A DNA stretch of 64,000 bases from Luteipulveratus mongoliensis (GTDB lineage Bacteria; Actinomycetota; Actinomycetes; Actinomycetales; Dermatophilaceae): positions 806,001 through 870,000 of the forward strand of contig NZ_CP011112.1 of assembly GCF_001190945.1 (NCBI RefSeq). Reading direction: 5' to 3'. Shown here in pieces: positions 8,074 to 17,314 of the stretch (position 1 is the stretch's first letter; each line of letters starts with the position of its first letter). Under the pieces are notes generated by a model. The model was not told where the DNA came from. It searched no databases and saw only the letters and a list, made by a program, of their open reading frames with translations. The position numbers and the translations under genes were made by a program.

Positions 8074-9179
8074 CGTCTCCCGCGCAAGAAGGGTCGCTGT
8101 CCGGCCTCGTCATCGCCGACTTCGGTCGGGTGCTGGCGGGGCCGTACGCCACCATGCTGCTGGCCGACCTCGGCGCCGAGGTGGTCAAGGTCGAGCGGCC
8201 GGGGACCGGGGACGACACCCGCCAGTGGGGTCCGCCGTTCACCGAGGACGGTGAGGCGACCTACTTTCTGTCGGTCAACCGCAACAAGTCCTCGCGGGTG
8301 CTCGACCTGCGGACCGACGAAGGCCGTTCTGCCGCAACGGATCTCATCGCCGAGGCCGATGTCGTGGTGGAGAACTTCCTGCCCGGTGCGATGGACCGTC
8401 TCGGGCTCGGCTACGACCATGCTCGGGCCGTCAACGATGACGTGATCTATTGCAGCATCACGGGATTCGGCCGTGACTCGACGTTGCCGGGCTACGACCT
8501 GCTGGTGCAGGGCGTGAGCGGTCTGATGTCGGTGACCGGCCCCTCACCGGACGAGCCCACCAAGGTCGGTGTCGCGCTGATCGACATCATCACCGGGCTG
8601 CACGCGGCCGTCGGCATCCTTGCCGCGCTGCGCCATCGGGACCGCACGGGCGAGGGTCAACGGGTCGAGGTCAACCTGCTCAGCTCGGCGCTGTCCGCGC
8701 TGGCCAACCAGGCGTCCGCCCACCTGCTGACCGGCGTCGTACCCCAGCCGACCGGCAACGCGCACCCCTCGATCGTGCCCTACGCGGTGTACGCCACCGC
8801 TGACCGGCCGCTCGTCCTCGCCGTGGGCAACGATCGCCAGTTCGGCTCTCTGGCAACGGTCCTCGGCGATCCAGGCTTGGCGAGCGATGAGCGCTTCGGG
8901 ACCAATGCCGACCGTGTCGCGCACGCCGACGAGCTCCGAGAGCTGCTGGAAGCACACCTGACCCAGCACGCGGCCGACGTGTGGTCGGAGCGGTTGGCGG
9001 CGGCCGGCGTACCCGCTGGTCCGGTGAACGCACTCGATGAGGCGTTCGCCTTCGCCGAGCAGCTCGGTCTGCAACCCGTCACAGACGTCGAGGGAGTGCG
9101 GCAGGTGTCCCACCCGATCCGGCTCAGCGAGACACCGCCGACCTATCGGACCAGACCCCCGCGACTCCCCGAGGCGTGA
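8070..9179 (+). CDS. CaiB/BaiF (class III) CoA transferase
   Basis: 369 residues. Class III CoA-transferase hallmarks: LVIADFGRVLAGPYATMLLADLGAEVVKVE at the N-terminus, SVNRNKSSRVLDLRTDEGR, and the likely catalytic aspartate in KVGVALIDIITGLHA. These enzymes move CoA between carboxylic acids. The GTG start overlaps the asparaginase stop (GTGA), so all three genes are one coupled operon. Next to a glutaryl-CoA dehydrogenase, a succinyl-CoA:glutarate CoA-transferase role is plausible by analogy with known gcdG-gcdH pairs. Converges with the conservon GTPase gene. Confidence 0.85.
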   Translation: MTSPAQEGSLSGLVIADFGRVLAGPYATMLLADLGAEVVKVERPGTGDDTRQWGPPFTEDGEATYFLSVNRNKSSRVLDLRTDEGRSAATDLIAEADVVVENFLPGAMDRLGLGYDHARAVNDDVIYCSITGFGRDSTLPGYDLLVQGVSGLMSVTGPSPDEPTKVGVALIDIITGLHAAVGILAALRHRDRTGEGQRVEVNLLSSALSALANQASAHLLTGVVPQPTGNAHPSIVPYAVYATADRPLVLAVGNDRQFGSLATVLGDPGLASDERFGTNADRVAHADELRELLEAHLTQHAADVWSERLAAAGVPAGPVNALDEAFAFAEQLGLQPVTDVEGVRQVSHPIRLSETPPTYRTRPPRLPEA

Positions 9180-9182
9180 GGA

Positions 9183-9827
9183 TCAGGCGTCGGGGCTGGC
9201 CGGCGAGGCGCCGACCGGACGCGTCGCCGTCGAGAGCTGCTGCAGCGCGAACTCGGTGACCCGCACGAGGGCAGACTTGGCCGACTCACGGTCGCGCGCG
9301 TCGATCGGCATGATCGGCACGTGTGACGGGAGAGCGAGCGCCTCGGCGACCTCGTCGACGGGGTAGCGCTGGGTGCCGTCGAACTCGTTGACGGCGACGA
9401 TGAACGGCAGACCCTTGGCCTCGAAGTAGTCGATCGCCGAGAACGCCTCGTCCAGACGGGCGGTGTCGACGATGACGATCGCACCGATCGCGCCGCGGAC
9501 CAGGTCGTCCCACATGAACCAGAACCGGCGCTGTCCAGGAGTGCCGAAGAGGTAGAGCACGAGGTCGTCGGCCAGCGTGATGCGACCGAAGTCCATCGCG
9601 ACAGTGGTCGTCGACTTCGACGGCGTCGCCGCGAGGTCGTCGGTGCCGGCGGAGACGTTGGTGACCAGCGCCTCGGTGCGCAGCGGCACGATCTCGGAGA
9701 CAGCTCCGACAAGAGTGGTCTTGCCCACGCCGAATCCGCCGGCGACCACAATCTTGGTCGACGCGGATGCCGAGGCAGCGTGGCTAGATCGCCCGTAGTC
9801 CACGGAGGGTCCTTTCGATGAGGTCAT
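9183..9827 (-). CDS. cvnD: Conservon CvnD-like small GTPase (ATP/GTP-binding protein)
   Basis: 214 residues. The P-loop GGFGVGKT is at residues 30-37, with DxxG-type FGTPGQRRFWFMW (switch II) and a VNEFDG motif replacing NKxD. These small Ras-like proteins are the fourth gene of actinobacterial conservons and are thought to relay signals at the membrane with the Roadblock and DUF742 partners. The ATG at 9827 gives the usual N-terminus (DYGRSSHA) and overlaps the DUF742 gene by 44 bases. Last gene of a four-gene minus-strand operon. Confidence 0.9.
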   Translation of the reverse strand: MTSSKGPSVDYGRSSHAASASASTKIVVAGGFGVGKTTLVGAVSEIVPLRTEALVTNVSAGTDDLAATPSKSTTTVAMDFGRITLADDLVLYLFGTPGQRRFWFMWDDLVRGAIGAIVIVDTARLDEAFSAIDYFEAKGLPFIVAVNEFDGTQRYPVDEVAEALALPSHVPIMPIDARDRESAKSALVRVTEFALQQLSTATRPVGASPASPDA

Positions 9828-10164
9828 GACGCTCGTCGACGGACGAGGTTTCAGAAAGCGTGGTTTGGACCCGGATGTGACCGGATTCGATGAGGTCGCC
9901 CAGCAACACACGGACAACACCCAGGGGTGCCCCGACCTTGGCGGACACCTCGGCAACCGACGGACTCGCTTCGCACACAGCGACAATCCTGGTCGTCAGG
10001 TCGTCCTCAGGCCAGTCCTGGTCCCAGGCGGACGGCTGGAGCTGCAACGTCGCCTCGACGGGCAGGTCGACGTTGGCCCGCGTACGTCCTGAGGTCAGGG
10101 CATAGGGCCGGACGATTCGCGCCTGGGGCGCGTCGTCTTCGGGTGCAGGGTCACGTGTTGCCAT
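9784..10164 (-). CDS. cvnC: Conservon CvnC-like DUF742 protein
   Basis: 126 residues, one DUF742 domain: RIVRPYALTSGRTR near the N-terminus, then a winged-helix-like part (EVSAKVGAPLGVVRVLLGDLIESGHI) and an RTLRGLRAI tail. Such proteins occur only with Roadblock, GTPase and atypical kinase partners in conservons. It lies 9 bases after the Roadblock gene and overlaps the GTPase gene, so translation is probably linked. DNA binding is possible from the fold but not shown. Confidence 0.92.
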   Translation of the reverse strand: MATRDPAPEDDAPQARIVRPYALTSGRTRANVDLPVEATLQLQPSAWDQDWPEDDLTTRIVAVCEASPSVAEVSAKVGAPLGVVRVLLGDLIESGHIRVQTTLSETSSVDERHDLIERTLRGLRAI

Positions 10165-10173
10165 AGCGTTCCA

Positions 10174-10590
10174 TCACAAGAGCTGAGGCCCTCGAGCCTC
10201 GGCCTGGATCATGCGGCCCACTCGCTCGACGAGGACGGCCATCTCGTAGCCGACCTGGCCGATGTCGGCCGACTCGACGGTGAGCACCGCGAGGTGGGAG
10301 CCGTCACCGACGCTCATCAGCAAGAGGTATCCGCGCTGCATCTCGACGATGGACTGCAGCACCGTGCCGCCGTCGAAGAGTCGCGCCGCCCCCGTGGCCA
10401 GGCTGGCCAGCCCCGATGAGACCGCGGCCATCTGCTCGGCACGATCGGCGGGAAGGCGCGCACTGCCAGCCATGAGAAGTCCGTCGGCTGACACCAGGAC
10501 GGCATGCGCTGCCCCGGGGACGTCATCGACGAACTTGGACACGAGCCAGTCGAGGCTGCGCTGCTCAGTCGCGCCGGTGTAGTTGGTCAT
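10174..10590 (-). CDS. cvnB: Conservon CvnB-like Roadblock/LC7 domain protein
   Basis: 138 residues covering one Roadblock/LC7 fold ([62 protein letters not shown]). In conservons this protein is thought to act as a regulator of the CvnD GTPase. Its ATG overlaps the stop of the kinase gene as ATGA, indicating coupled translation. Confidence 0.93.
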   Translation of the reverse strand: MTNYTGATEQRSLDWLVSKFVDDVPGAAHAVLVSADGLLMAGSARLPADRAEQMAAVSSGLASLATGAARLFDGGTVLQSIVEMQRGYLLLMSVGDGSHLAVLTVESADIGQVGYEMAVLVERVGRMIQAEARGPQLL

Positions 10591-13526
10591 GCTCGCCCTG
10601 TCTGCTCAAAGGATTCGGAACGTGGATCGCTCACAGTGTGGCTCGCCCGGGACCGCCCGCGGCTAACTCCGGCCAGATGTCTGTTGAGTTTGTCCCGGAT
10701 CGCCTGTGGATCGCGGCTGAGATCGGCTTTGCCGTCCAGCTCGACGCTGCCGGGTACGAGGTACTCGCCGGGGCGGCGACGCGGCAGACCGGACACGGTC
10801 GTCTCGGCCGCGGGCGCGATGTCGCTCGCCCGGTCGGCGGCCTGCCAACCCGTGTCGACCTCGGTGGAGGCCCAGGGCAGCGTGCTGGCGGAGTCGTCGT
10901 CGGACAGCCACTGCGACTGCATGCTCGCGAAGATCGGGCTGTCCTCGAGCTTGGCCGGAGCCTCATCGGTCGGGAAGTCCTCGATCTCCATCGGCTCGGC
11001 CGGCGCGTCGGTCCACGCCTCGGCCGGCGCCGGTGCCGGCACCGCTGCCGGTGCCTCGATGACCTGGCTGCGGGCCGAGAAGAAGGCCGAGGTGTTGGAC
11101 GGCGAGACGCGGATCTCGGTGTCGTCGTCGGTCCGCGGCAGCAACGGCTCGCTCGGCTTGAACTGGTCCCACTCGAACACGCTCGGGAACCCGTCGGACT
11201 CCACATCCGCGCCGGTAGGGCGGGTCGGGAGGCCGCTGGCGCTGGCGTCGGAGGAGCCGAGGACGTCGTACGAGGTGCTGCTCGTGTCGCTCGAGCCGTA
11301 GCTCGACGTGCTCCCGAGGTCTGAGCTGCTGCCGAAGTCCGAGGTCCTGTCGAGGTCCGAGGTCCTGCCGAAGTCGTACGACGTCGCACGCTCCGGCTCG
11401 GCGTCCCGTTCCGAGATCGGACGGAGGGTCGAGATCGACCCCATCTGGCCGGCGCCGGTGGCGCCCGGTCGCCGCTTGGGCAGACCGGATGACAGCGTCG
11501 CGGCCTGCGAGCGGCTCTCCGAGCGAGCGGACGCCAGGCTGGAGCTGGCGCCGGAAGCGCCACTGCTGAGGCTCACGAGGGTGGGGCCGGAACCAACGCT
11601 GGCTGCGTCACGGTCGTGGGTCACCGGATCAGTGTCCACGGAGCGCGGGCGCTGCGTGATCGGACCCGTGGGTTCGCGCCGCTCGCGCTGGGTCAGCAGC
11701 TCCTCCGGGATGAAGATCGAGGCCGTCGTGCCGCCGTCTTCGTTGCCGTAGAGGCGGACCACGACTTCGTGCGTCGTGCTCAGCCGGCTGACCACGAACA
11801 GACCCATGTGACGGGCCGTGTCGGGGGTGACCTCGCCGCCGGACTTCAGTGAGGCGTTGTACTGGTCGATGGTGTCCTGCGCCATGCCGAGACCGGAGTC
11901 GTCGACCTCGATGAGCGTGCCGCCATCAGCGGCACGGGCGCCGGTCACCCGGACGTTGGTGTGCGGCGGCGAGTAGGCCAGCGCGTTGTCGATCAGCTCG
12001 GCGAACAGGTGGACCATGTCCGAGGCCGCCGAGCCCTTGATCAGCTGGTCGGGCGTCGAGCCCAGCTGCACTCGCTGGTAGTCCTGCACCTCGGAGAGCG
12101 CGGCGCGCAGCACGTCCGCGAGCGAGATGTCGCTACCGCTCGTGCTGCGGTTGGGTGCGTCCGCGAGCACGAGAAGGCTCTCGCCGTTGCGGCGCATCCG
12201 GGCGGCCAGGTGGTCCAGCTTGAACAGGCTCTCAAGGCGTCGCGGGTCCTCTTCGTCGTTCTCGAGGGACTCGATGAGACCGAGCTGCTGGTTGACCAGC
12301 GAGGTGCTGCGGCGCGACATGGTCTCGAACATGTTGCCCACCTGCGTGCGCAGGCGGGCCTGCTCGGAGGCCAGGTGCAGTGCCTGCCGGTGCATGTCAT
12401 CGACGGCTCGGGCCAGCTGACCCATCTCTTCGTGGGTGTTGACGGGGAGCGGCTCCAGGGCCGGCGGCTCCTTGCCGGAGCGGATCTGCTCGACCGCGGC
12501 GGGCAGCCGCTTGTTGGCGATGTCGAGCGCGCCGCGGCGGACCTGGCGGATCGGCTTGATCAGCATGCGGGCGACGAGCAGGCCGAGGGCCAACGCGGCG
12601 ATCAGCGCGATGATGATGATGGCGGCGTCACGCAGCGCGCTGTCACGTGCGCTCGACTCGCGCTTGCTGCTGGTCGAGGCGACGCCGTTGATCAGGATGT
12701 TGGACACCTCTTGGTAGGCGCCGACAGAGGCGTCGACTCCCGGGAGGGTCGTCGCGGGGCTGTCGTCAGCGGCGGCCGCGAGGCGTGCGGAGTTCTGGCG
12801 ACGCAGGGTGATGACCTGCGGGTCGTTCTCGCCGATGCGAGCGGCGAGGTTGTCGATCGAGCTGGTCTCCTCGCCCATCACGCCGGACAGGGTGACGGTC
12901 TCGGCGAGCGACGGGTTGTTGCTGCGGGTCGCGATCATGATGCGCTGCGTCGCGAGCGAGCGGCGACCGGAGAGGAGGTCGGTCAGAGCGGACAGCCGCG
13001 TGTCCGGCCGAGGCTGGGTGGCGGAGATGCTGTTGATGACCGCGGTGATGTGGCTACCGACGTCGTCCACCCGCTGCAGGGTGTCGCTCGGCGGGGTGTC
13101 GACCGTGATGCCGGTGATGCCGCTGCTCAGCCCGAGCGCGGCTTGGATCTCGCGAGACTGGGCGCTGGTCAGGCTGGCGTTGCCGGCGGCCTTGCCGAGG
13201 TCGTCCTTGGCGCGATCGAAGATGGTCCGCTGTCGTTGGACGACGCGGGGCTCGCTGCCGGAGGTGGTGCTCAGCACGGCGAGGTTCTCGCTGGAGGCGA
13301 GGTAGCGCAGGGCGGGATCCAGCACGCTGACCTGTGACTTGGCCTCGGAGTAGCGGCTGGAGTCGGCCAGCTCGGACCGCACGCGCAGTCCGCCGAAGAT
13401 GGCGGCGAGCAGCACGGGGATGAGAAGGACGATGGCCACCTTGCGACGCAGTGACCACTCAGCGAGGTTCAGCCAGGAGGCAGGGCTTGGCGCCCGGCGT
13501 CGACTGTTCGACTCGGATTCGTTCAC
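10587..13526 (-). CDS. cvnA: Conservon CvnA-like sensor kinase with nitrate/nitrite-sensing-type domain
   Basis: 979 residues. TM1 spans ~30-48 ([17 protein letters not shown]); an extracytoplasmic helical domain of the nitrate/nitrite-sensing type spans ~50-298; TM2 is ~301-323; a HAMP-like linker follows. A HisKA-like helix carries H439 ([17 protein letters not shown]), then a HATPase with N-box [10 protein letters not shown] (~511) and VDDSGLGM. After ~600 the tail is long, disordered and rich in Ser, Asp and Gly, with [14 protein letters not shown] repeats, and contains three LPxRRPG motifs. It probably senses an external or membrane signal and starts the conservon relay. Promoter is expected in 13527-13845. 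Confidence 0.92.
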   Translation of the reverse strand: MNESESNSRRRAPSPASWLNLAEWSLRRKVAIVLLIPVLLAAIFGGLRVRSELADSSRYSEAKSQVSVLDPALRYLASSENLAVLSTTSGSEPRVVQRQRTIFDRAKDDLGKAAGNASLTSAQSREIQAALGLSSGITGITVDTPPSDTLQRVDDVGSHITAVINSISATQPRPDTRLSALTDLLSGRRSLATQRIMIATRSNNPSLAETVTLSGVMGEETSSIDNLAARIGENDPQVITLRRQNSARLAAAADDSPATTLPGVDASVGAYQEVSNILINGVASTSSKRESSARDSALRDAAIIIIALIAALALGLLVARMLIKPIRQVRRGALDIANKRLPAAVEQIRSGKEPPALEPLPVNTHEEMGQLARAVDDMHRQALHLASEQARLRTQVGNMFETMSRRSTSLVNQQLGLIESLENDEEDPRRLESLFKLDHLAARMRRNGESLLVLADAPNRSTSGSDISLADVLRAALSEVQDYQRVQLGSTPDQLIKGSAASDMVHLFAELIDNALAYSPPHTNVRVTGARAADGGTLIEVDDSGLGMAQDTIDQYNASLKSGGEVTPDTARHMGLFVVSRLSTTHEVVVRLYGNEDGGTTASIFIPEELLTQRERREPTGPITQRPRSVDTDPVTHDRDAASVGSGPTLVSLSSGASGASSSLASARSESRSQAATLSSGLPKRRPGATGAGQMGSISTLRPISERDAEPERATSYDFGRTSDLDRTSDFGSSSDLGSTSSYGSSDTSSTSYDVLGSSDASASGLPTRPTGADVESDGFPSVFEWDQFKPSEPLLPRTDDDTEIRVSPSNTSAFFSARSQVIEAPAAVPAPAPAEAWTDAPAEPMEIEDFPTDEAPAKLEDSPIFASMQSQWLSDDDSASTLPWASTEVDTGWQAADRASDIAPAAETTVSGLPRRRPGEYLVPGSVELDGKADLSRDPQAIRDKLNRHLAGVSRGRSRASHTVSDPRSESFEQTGRA

Positions 13527-13845
13527 GCCTGGACTTCCCTTCGTGGCCGCGACGACCCTGGGGGGTGGCCGTCAATGCCGCTGTGAGATGGTCACGGGTT
13601 AAAGCCCGATCGCAGTGAACAAGGTATGCGCTCGCTTGTTCTTTGACCAAATGAACGTCAAGGGATGGTCAAGGAGGCGTGTGTACCTCGCTCTCCGGTG
13701 AGCCGCCATCCATGGTCTCTCGTCTGCGGCGCTCGCGTGGCGATTTGCCAAGAGTTGGACAACAGACCTGGTTCTGCCATGTCACCTGGATAGGTCGTCA
13801 ATGTGCAGTAGCGTCGTCGGGCTGACCCCGAACCTGGAGGCGTCC
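13527..13845. promoter_or_regulatory. Divergent control region between conservon and acid phosphatase, with GAACAAG inverted repeat
   Basis: About 320 bases, no gene seen. At 13617-13641 the arms GAACAAG and CTTGTTC form a perfect 7-bp inverted repeat with an 11-bp spacer, a reasonable operator shape for the conservon promoter. TTTGACC (13642) and GGTCAA (13667) make a second, weaker inverted pair. Near the phosphatase gene, a clear GGAGG ribosome-binding site precedes the ATG at 13846. Confidence 0.5.
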
Positions 13846-15543
13846 ATGAACACCCGGTCCCCATCCCGCGTCCGCCGCGGAACGCTTGCTGCGGGAGTGA
13901 TCCTCACCGCCGTGGCCGTGCCGGCCGCGCTCACCATGCCGGCGTACGCCGGTCCTCAGGCTGCGCACGACGATCACGGCACGAGTCGGGCGGCTCTGAC
14001 TCGAGCCGCGAGCGGAACCGACCGCCTGCTGGAGCCGCGCAGCCGTTTCACGATGGCAGCCGACGGGTCCAGCGGTACCCGACCGGACGGCGCGGGCGTC
14101 CCGAATATTGACTCGGTGAAGTCCACGATTCGGACGTACTACGCCGCGGACGCGACCGGAATCGCCGACAAGACGACCTCGCCCTACATCTCCGAGCTGG
14201 GCGGCGTGCTGGGCAAGCAGGCCACTCAGCTCAAGGGCCTCTACAACCAGGCGAAGCGCAGCGGCAAGAAGCCCGCGATCGTCCTCGATGCCGACGACAC
14301 CACGCTGTGGACGTACGACATGGAAGACAACGCGATGCACTTCAACTTCGACCCGGTCCTGCAGGACGTGTGGGTGCAGGGGCAGAAGTTCCCCGCCACG
14401 CCGGGCATGGTCCAGTTCGTGGCGGCGGCGCAGAAGGCCGGCTTCGCGATCTTCGGTCTGACCGGGCGCAACGACGACCAGAAGGTCGCGACGGTCGCCA
14501 ACCTCGGCAAGGTCGGCTACACCGCGTTCAACACCGACAACTTCTTCACCAAGTGGACGGGCAAGGGCGACAGCCAGCAGCCGTCGTACATCACCTGCGC
14601 GACCGCGAAGTGCACGACGGTCGAGTACAAGGCGGGCACCCGCAAGCACATCGAGTCGCTCGGCTACGACATCGCGCTCAACGTCGGCGACCAGTGGTCA
14701 GACCTGCAGGGCGGCTACGCCGACCACACCCTCAAGCTGCCCAACCCGACCTACTACCTGCCCTCGCCCAACCTTGCCGGTGTCGAGGAGCCGAAGCTCG
14801 CGCCGCGCACCCGCTTCACCATGAAGCCGGATGGCTCGAGCGGCAAAACCGTTGGTGGTGAAGGGATCCCGAACATCGACTCGGTGAAGTCGACGATCCG
14901 CACCTACTACGGAGCGGACGCGACCGGGATCGCCAACAAGACCAGCTCGCCCTACATCACCGAGCTGGGCCGACTGACCGGTGCGATCACTCCGGCGCTG
15001 CGCGCATCGTGCGCGGTGGCCAGTCGTCTGGGGGTCAAGCCCGCGATCGTCCTCGATGCCGACGACACCACGCTGTGGACGTACGACATGGAAGACAACG
15101 CGATGCACTTCAACTTCGACCCGGTCCTGCAGGACGCGTGGGTGCAGGGGCAGAAGTTCCCCGCGACGCCGGGCATGGTCGCCCTCGTCAACGCGGCGCA
15201 GAAGTCGGGCTGCACGCTGATCGGTCTGACCGGCCGCAACGACGACCAGAAGGCCGCGACGATCGGCAACCTCGCCAAGGTGGGCTACACCGGCTTCACC
15301 AACCCGAACTACTACACGAAGTGGACGGGCAAGGGCGACAGCCAGCAGCCGTCGTACATCACCTGCGCGGCCGCGAAGTGCACCACGATCGAGTACAAGT
15401 CGCAGACCCGCGCGCATGTGCAGACCAAGGCCGGCGGTGGCTACACGATCTTGGCCAACTTCGGTGACCAGTTCAGCGACCTCAAGGGCGGCCACGCCAT
15501 CGTGCCGATCAAGCTGCCCAACCCGACCTACTACCTGCCCTGA
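13846..15543 (+). CDS. Secreted HAD-type acid phosphatase with two tandem catalytic domains
   Basis: 565 residues. Signal peptide: basic n-region, hydrophobic core LAAGVILTAVAVPAALTM, cut near AYAGP. Two HAD acid-phosphatase domains follow, each with the motif VLDADDTTLW (DxDxT nucleophile type), GLTGRNDDQK and a final GDQ(W/F)SDL acidic motif. The halves are 256 codons apart and both end with KLPNPTYYLP. Family members usually have one domain. It probably releases phosphate from organic esters outside the cell. The ATG at 13846 has a GGAGG site; a strong terminator follows. Both active sites look intact. Confidence 0.88.
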   Translation: MNTRSPSRVRRGTLAAGVILTAVAVPAALTMPAYAGPQAAHDDHGTSRAALTRAASGTDRLLEPRSRFTMAADGSSGTRPDGAGVPNIDSVKSTIRTYYAADATGIADKTTSPYISELGGVLGKQATQLKGLYNQAKRSGKKPAIVLDADDTTLWTYDMEDNAMHFNFDPVLQDVWVQGQKFPATPGMVQFVAAAQKAGFAIFGLTGRNDDQKVATVANLGKVGYTAFNTDNFFTKWTGKGDSQQPSYITCATAKCTTVEYKAGTRKHIESLGYDIALNVGDQWSDLQGGYADHTLKLPNPTYYLPSPNLAGVEEPKLAPRTRFTMKPDGSSGKTVGGEGIPNIDSVKSTIRTYYGADATGIANKTSSPYITELGRLTGAITPALRASCAVASRLGVKPAIVLDADDTTLWTYDMEDNAMHFNFDPVLQDAWVQGQKFPATPGMVALVNAAQKSGCTLIGLTGRNDDQKAATIGNLAKVGYTGFTNPNYYTKWTGKGDSQQPSYITCAAAKCTTIEYKSQTRAHVQTKAGGGYTILANFGDQFSDLKGGHAIVPIKLPNPTYYLP

Positions 15544-15558
15544 TCCCGGGACGACGAA

Positions 15559-15587
15559 GGCCCGCACACCCTGGGGGTGTGCGGGCC
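15559..15587. terminator. Bidirectional terminator between acid phosphatase and thioredoxin genes
   Basis: Perfect 12-bp stem, GGCCCGCACACC with GGTGTGCGGGCC, and a 5-base loop. It sits between convergent genes, so it can end both transcripts. No long T-run, as is common in high-GC actinobacteria. Confidence 0.85.
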
Positions 15588-15604
15588 AACGCGCGCGGTC
15601 AGGA

Positions 15605-15979
15605 TCAGCTGTCGCTGCTCTGCTCCTGCTCGGCGATCTTGCGCCGTACGTCGTCCATGTCGAGGTCGCGGACCTGCTGGATCAGGTCGGACAGCATCGG
15701 CGCGGGCATGGCGCCCGGCTGGCCGTGCAGCAGCACGCCGTCACGGAACGCCATCACGGTCGGGATGGAGGAGATGTTGAGCGCCCCCGCGAGCTCCTGC
15801 TGGGCGTCGGTGTCGACCTTGCCGAACACGATGTCCTCGTGCTCGGCCGAGGCCGCTTCGTAGACCGGCCCGAACTGCTTGCACGGGCCGCACCAGTCGG
15901 CCCAGAAGTCGATGAGGACGATGCCTCCGTCCTCGACGGTCTTCTGGAAGTTGTCGGCGGTCAGAGTCTGCGTAGCCAT
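15605..15979 (-). CDS. trxA: Thioredoxin
   Basis: 124 residues, typical thioredoxin fold with active site WCGPC (C30, C33), conserved FWADWCGPCK, and the cis-proline segment SSIPTVMAFRDG. A charged C-terminal extension (DMDDVRRKIAEQEQSSDS) goes beyond the ~105-residue core. It reduces disulfides in cytoplasmic proteins. Divergent from the dienelactone hydrolase-like gene, with 85 bases between them. Confidence 0.93.
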   Translation of the reverse strand: MATQTLTADNFQKTVEDGGIVLIDFWADWCGPCKQFGPVYEAASAEHEDIVFGKVDTDAQQELAGALNISSIPTVMAFRDGVLLHGQPGAMPAPMLSDLIQQVRDLDMDDVRRKIAEQEQSSDS

Positions 15980-16064
15980 GTCAGTCCTAGATCGGGTGCG
16001 ATTCCGTACGTTCCAACGTCCTGGCGCGCGGAAGATTCCATCGGCCTACGGCAGGCTGACCGCC

Positions 16065-16796
16065 ATGAGCCTGCTCGCCAGCTGGACCCAGGGGTCGCAC
16101 ACCGCCGACGGTCGCACCTTCGACACCTACCGCAAGGGGTCCGGCCCCGGAGTCGTGATCATCCACGAGATCCCAGGGATGACGCCTGAGGTGATCGGGT
16201 TCAGCGAGGAGGTCGTCGCGGCGGGCTACACCGTGGTCATGCCCAACCTGTTCGGCACCCCAGAGGGCGGCGACTCCGCCACACAGTCGCTCAAGGTCGT
16301 CGGAAAGGTATGCGTATCAAGGGAATTCGCGACCTTCGCGACGGGCCGTACGACTCCTGTCGCGGGCTGGCTCCGGTCCGTGGCACGTGAGCTGCACGCC
16401 GAGCTCGGTGGGCCTGGCGTGGGCGCTCTCGGGATGTGCTTCACGGGTGGTTTCGCGCTCGCGATGATGGTCGACGAGGCCGTCGCGGCTCCGGTGGTCG
16501 CCCAACCCGCGGCGCCGTTCCCGGTCACGCCGGCGCTGGGTGCCGACGTCAACCTGAGCCCGGCCGATCTGGCGGCGGTCAAGGCGCGCGTCGCCGGAGG
16601 GTGTCCCGTGCTTGGGCTGCGCTACGCAAAGGACCCAGCCGTGGGCACGCGTTTCGAGACGCTGACCCGCGAGCTGGGAGAGGGCTTCATCCGCGTGGAG
16701 TTCCCGGGCAAGGGCCACTCGACCGTGACGCGGGACCGGCAGCAGGAGGCCGTGGATCGCATCCTCGCCTTCTTCGCGGAACGGCTCCGGGTGTGA
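16065..16796 (+). CDS. Dienelactone hydrolase family protein
   Basis: 243 residues, alpha/beta-hydrolase fold of the dienelactone hydrolase type: VVIIHEIPGMTPEV near the N-terminus, nucleophile elbow GMCFTGGF with C125, and a likely catalytic His in FPGKGHSTV near the C-terminus. The family hydrolyses lactones or related esters; the natural substrate cannot be told here. The ATG at 16065 is chosen because the protein conservation starts there and the upstream frame runs over the thioredoxin gene. Confidence 0.85.
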   Translation: MSLLASWTQGSHTADGRTFDTYRKGSGPGVVIIHEIPGMTPEVIGFSEEVVAAGYTVVMPNLFGTPEGGDSATQSLKVVGKVCVSREFATFATGRTTPVAGWLRSVARELHAELGGPGVGALGMCFTGGFALAMMVDEAVAAPVVAQPAAPFPVTPALGADVNLSPADLAAVKARVAGGCPVLGLRYAKDPAVGTRFETLTRELGEGFIRVEFPGKGHSTVTRDRQQEAVDRILAFFAERLRV

Positions 16797-16813
16797 CACC
16801 CGTCTAGTCATGC

Positions 16814-17239
16814 ATGGACATAACTTCCGATTACCCGTTTAATAACGCCATGTCGGGTACGACGATCGCTCACGTCCGCTGGGAGACCTCGCTGTTCGCA
16901 GGGGGCCTCGAGGGATGTCCTGAGCCCACCCCCGCGGTGGGGCCGGGCTGGGTGAGCCCGCGGGCGGCGTACCAGGACGCCCTCTACGGTCGCGCGACGC
17001 TCGTCGATGTCCGTCCGCATCGCGCCCGGAGCACGGTCGTACACCCGGGTCTCGAACCGCGGGACGTCACGGACCTGGACCAGCACAGCGGTCCGGTGAT
17101 CTTGGTCGGGGGCGCCGGCGGTGAGGCGGCCACGGTGGCGGTGGCCCTGCTGCGACGCGGCATGCCGCGGGTCTCGGTGTTGTCGGGAGGCTTTGCCGGA
17201 TGGCTCGCGGAAGGTCTGCCCACACAGGCTCGCGTGTGA
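16814..17239 (+). CDS. Rhodanese-like domain protein lacking the catalytic cysteine
   Basis: 141 residues. Rhodanese-fold features are clear: ATLVDVRPHRAR early, and LLRRGMPRVSVLSGGFAGWLAEGLP at the end. The active-site loop, normally CRSGxRS, reads GGAGGEAA (residues 99-106), so the sulfur-carrying cysteine is absent and the protein is unlikely to be a sulfurtransferase. A binding or regulatory role is possible. The start is uncertain (16814, or ATG 16850); neither has a good ribosome-binding site. Confidence 0.72.
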   Translation: MDITSDYPFNNAMSGTTIAHVRWETSLFAGGLEGCPEPTPAVGPGWVSPRAAYQDALYGRATLVDVRPHRARSTVVHPGLEPRDVTDLDQHSGPVILVGGAGGEAATVAVALLRRGMPRVSVLSGGFAGWLAEGLPTQARV

Positions 17240-17314
17240 ACTGAGTCACATCCGACCAGGTCGGTCGAGGTCGCGATTACACGAATCCAGTTACTGTTGC
17301 CATGATCGACGCCC

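Noticed and set aside
16788..16802. Hairpin at the end of the dienelactone hydrolase-like gene
   Set aside because: CGGGTGT/ACACCCG has a one-base loop, too tight to be a useful stem-loop.
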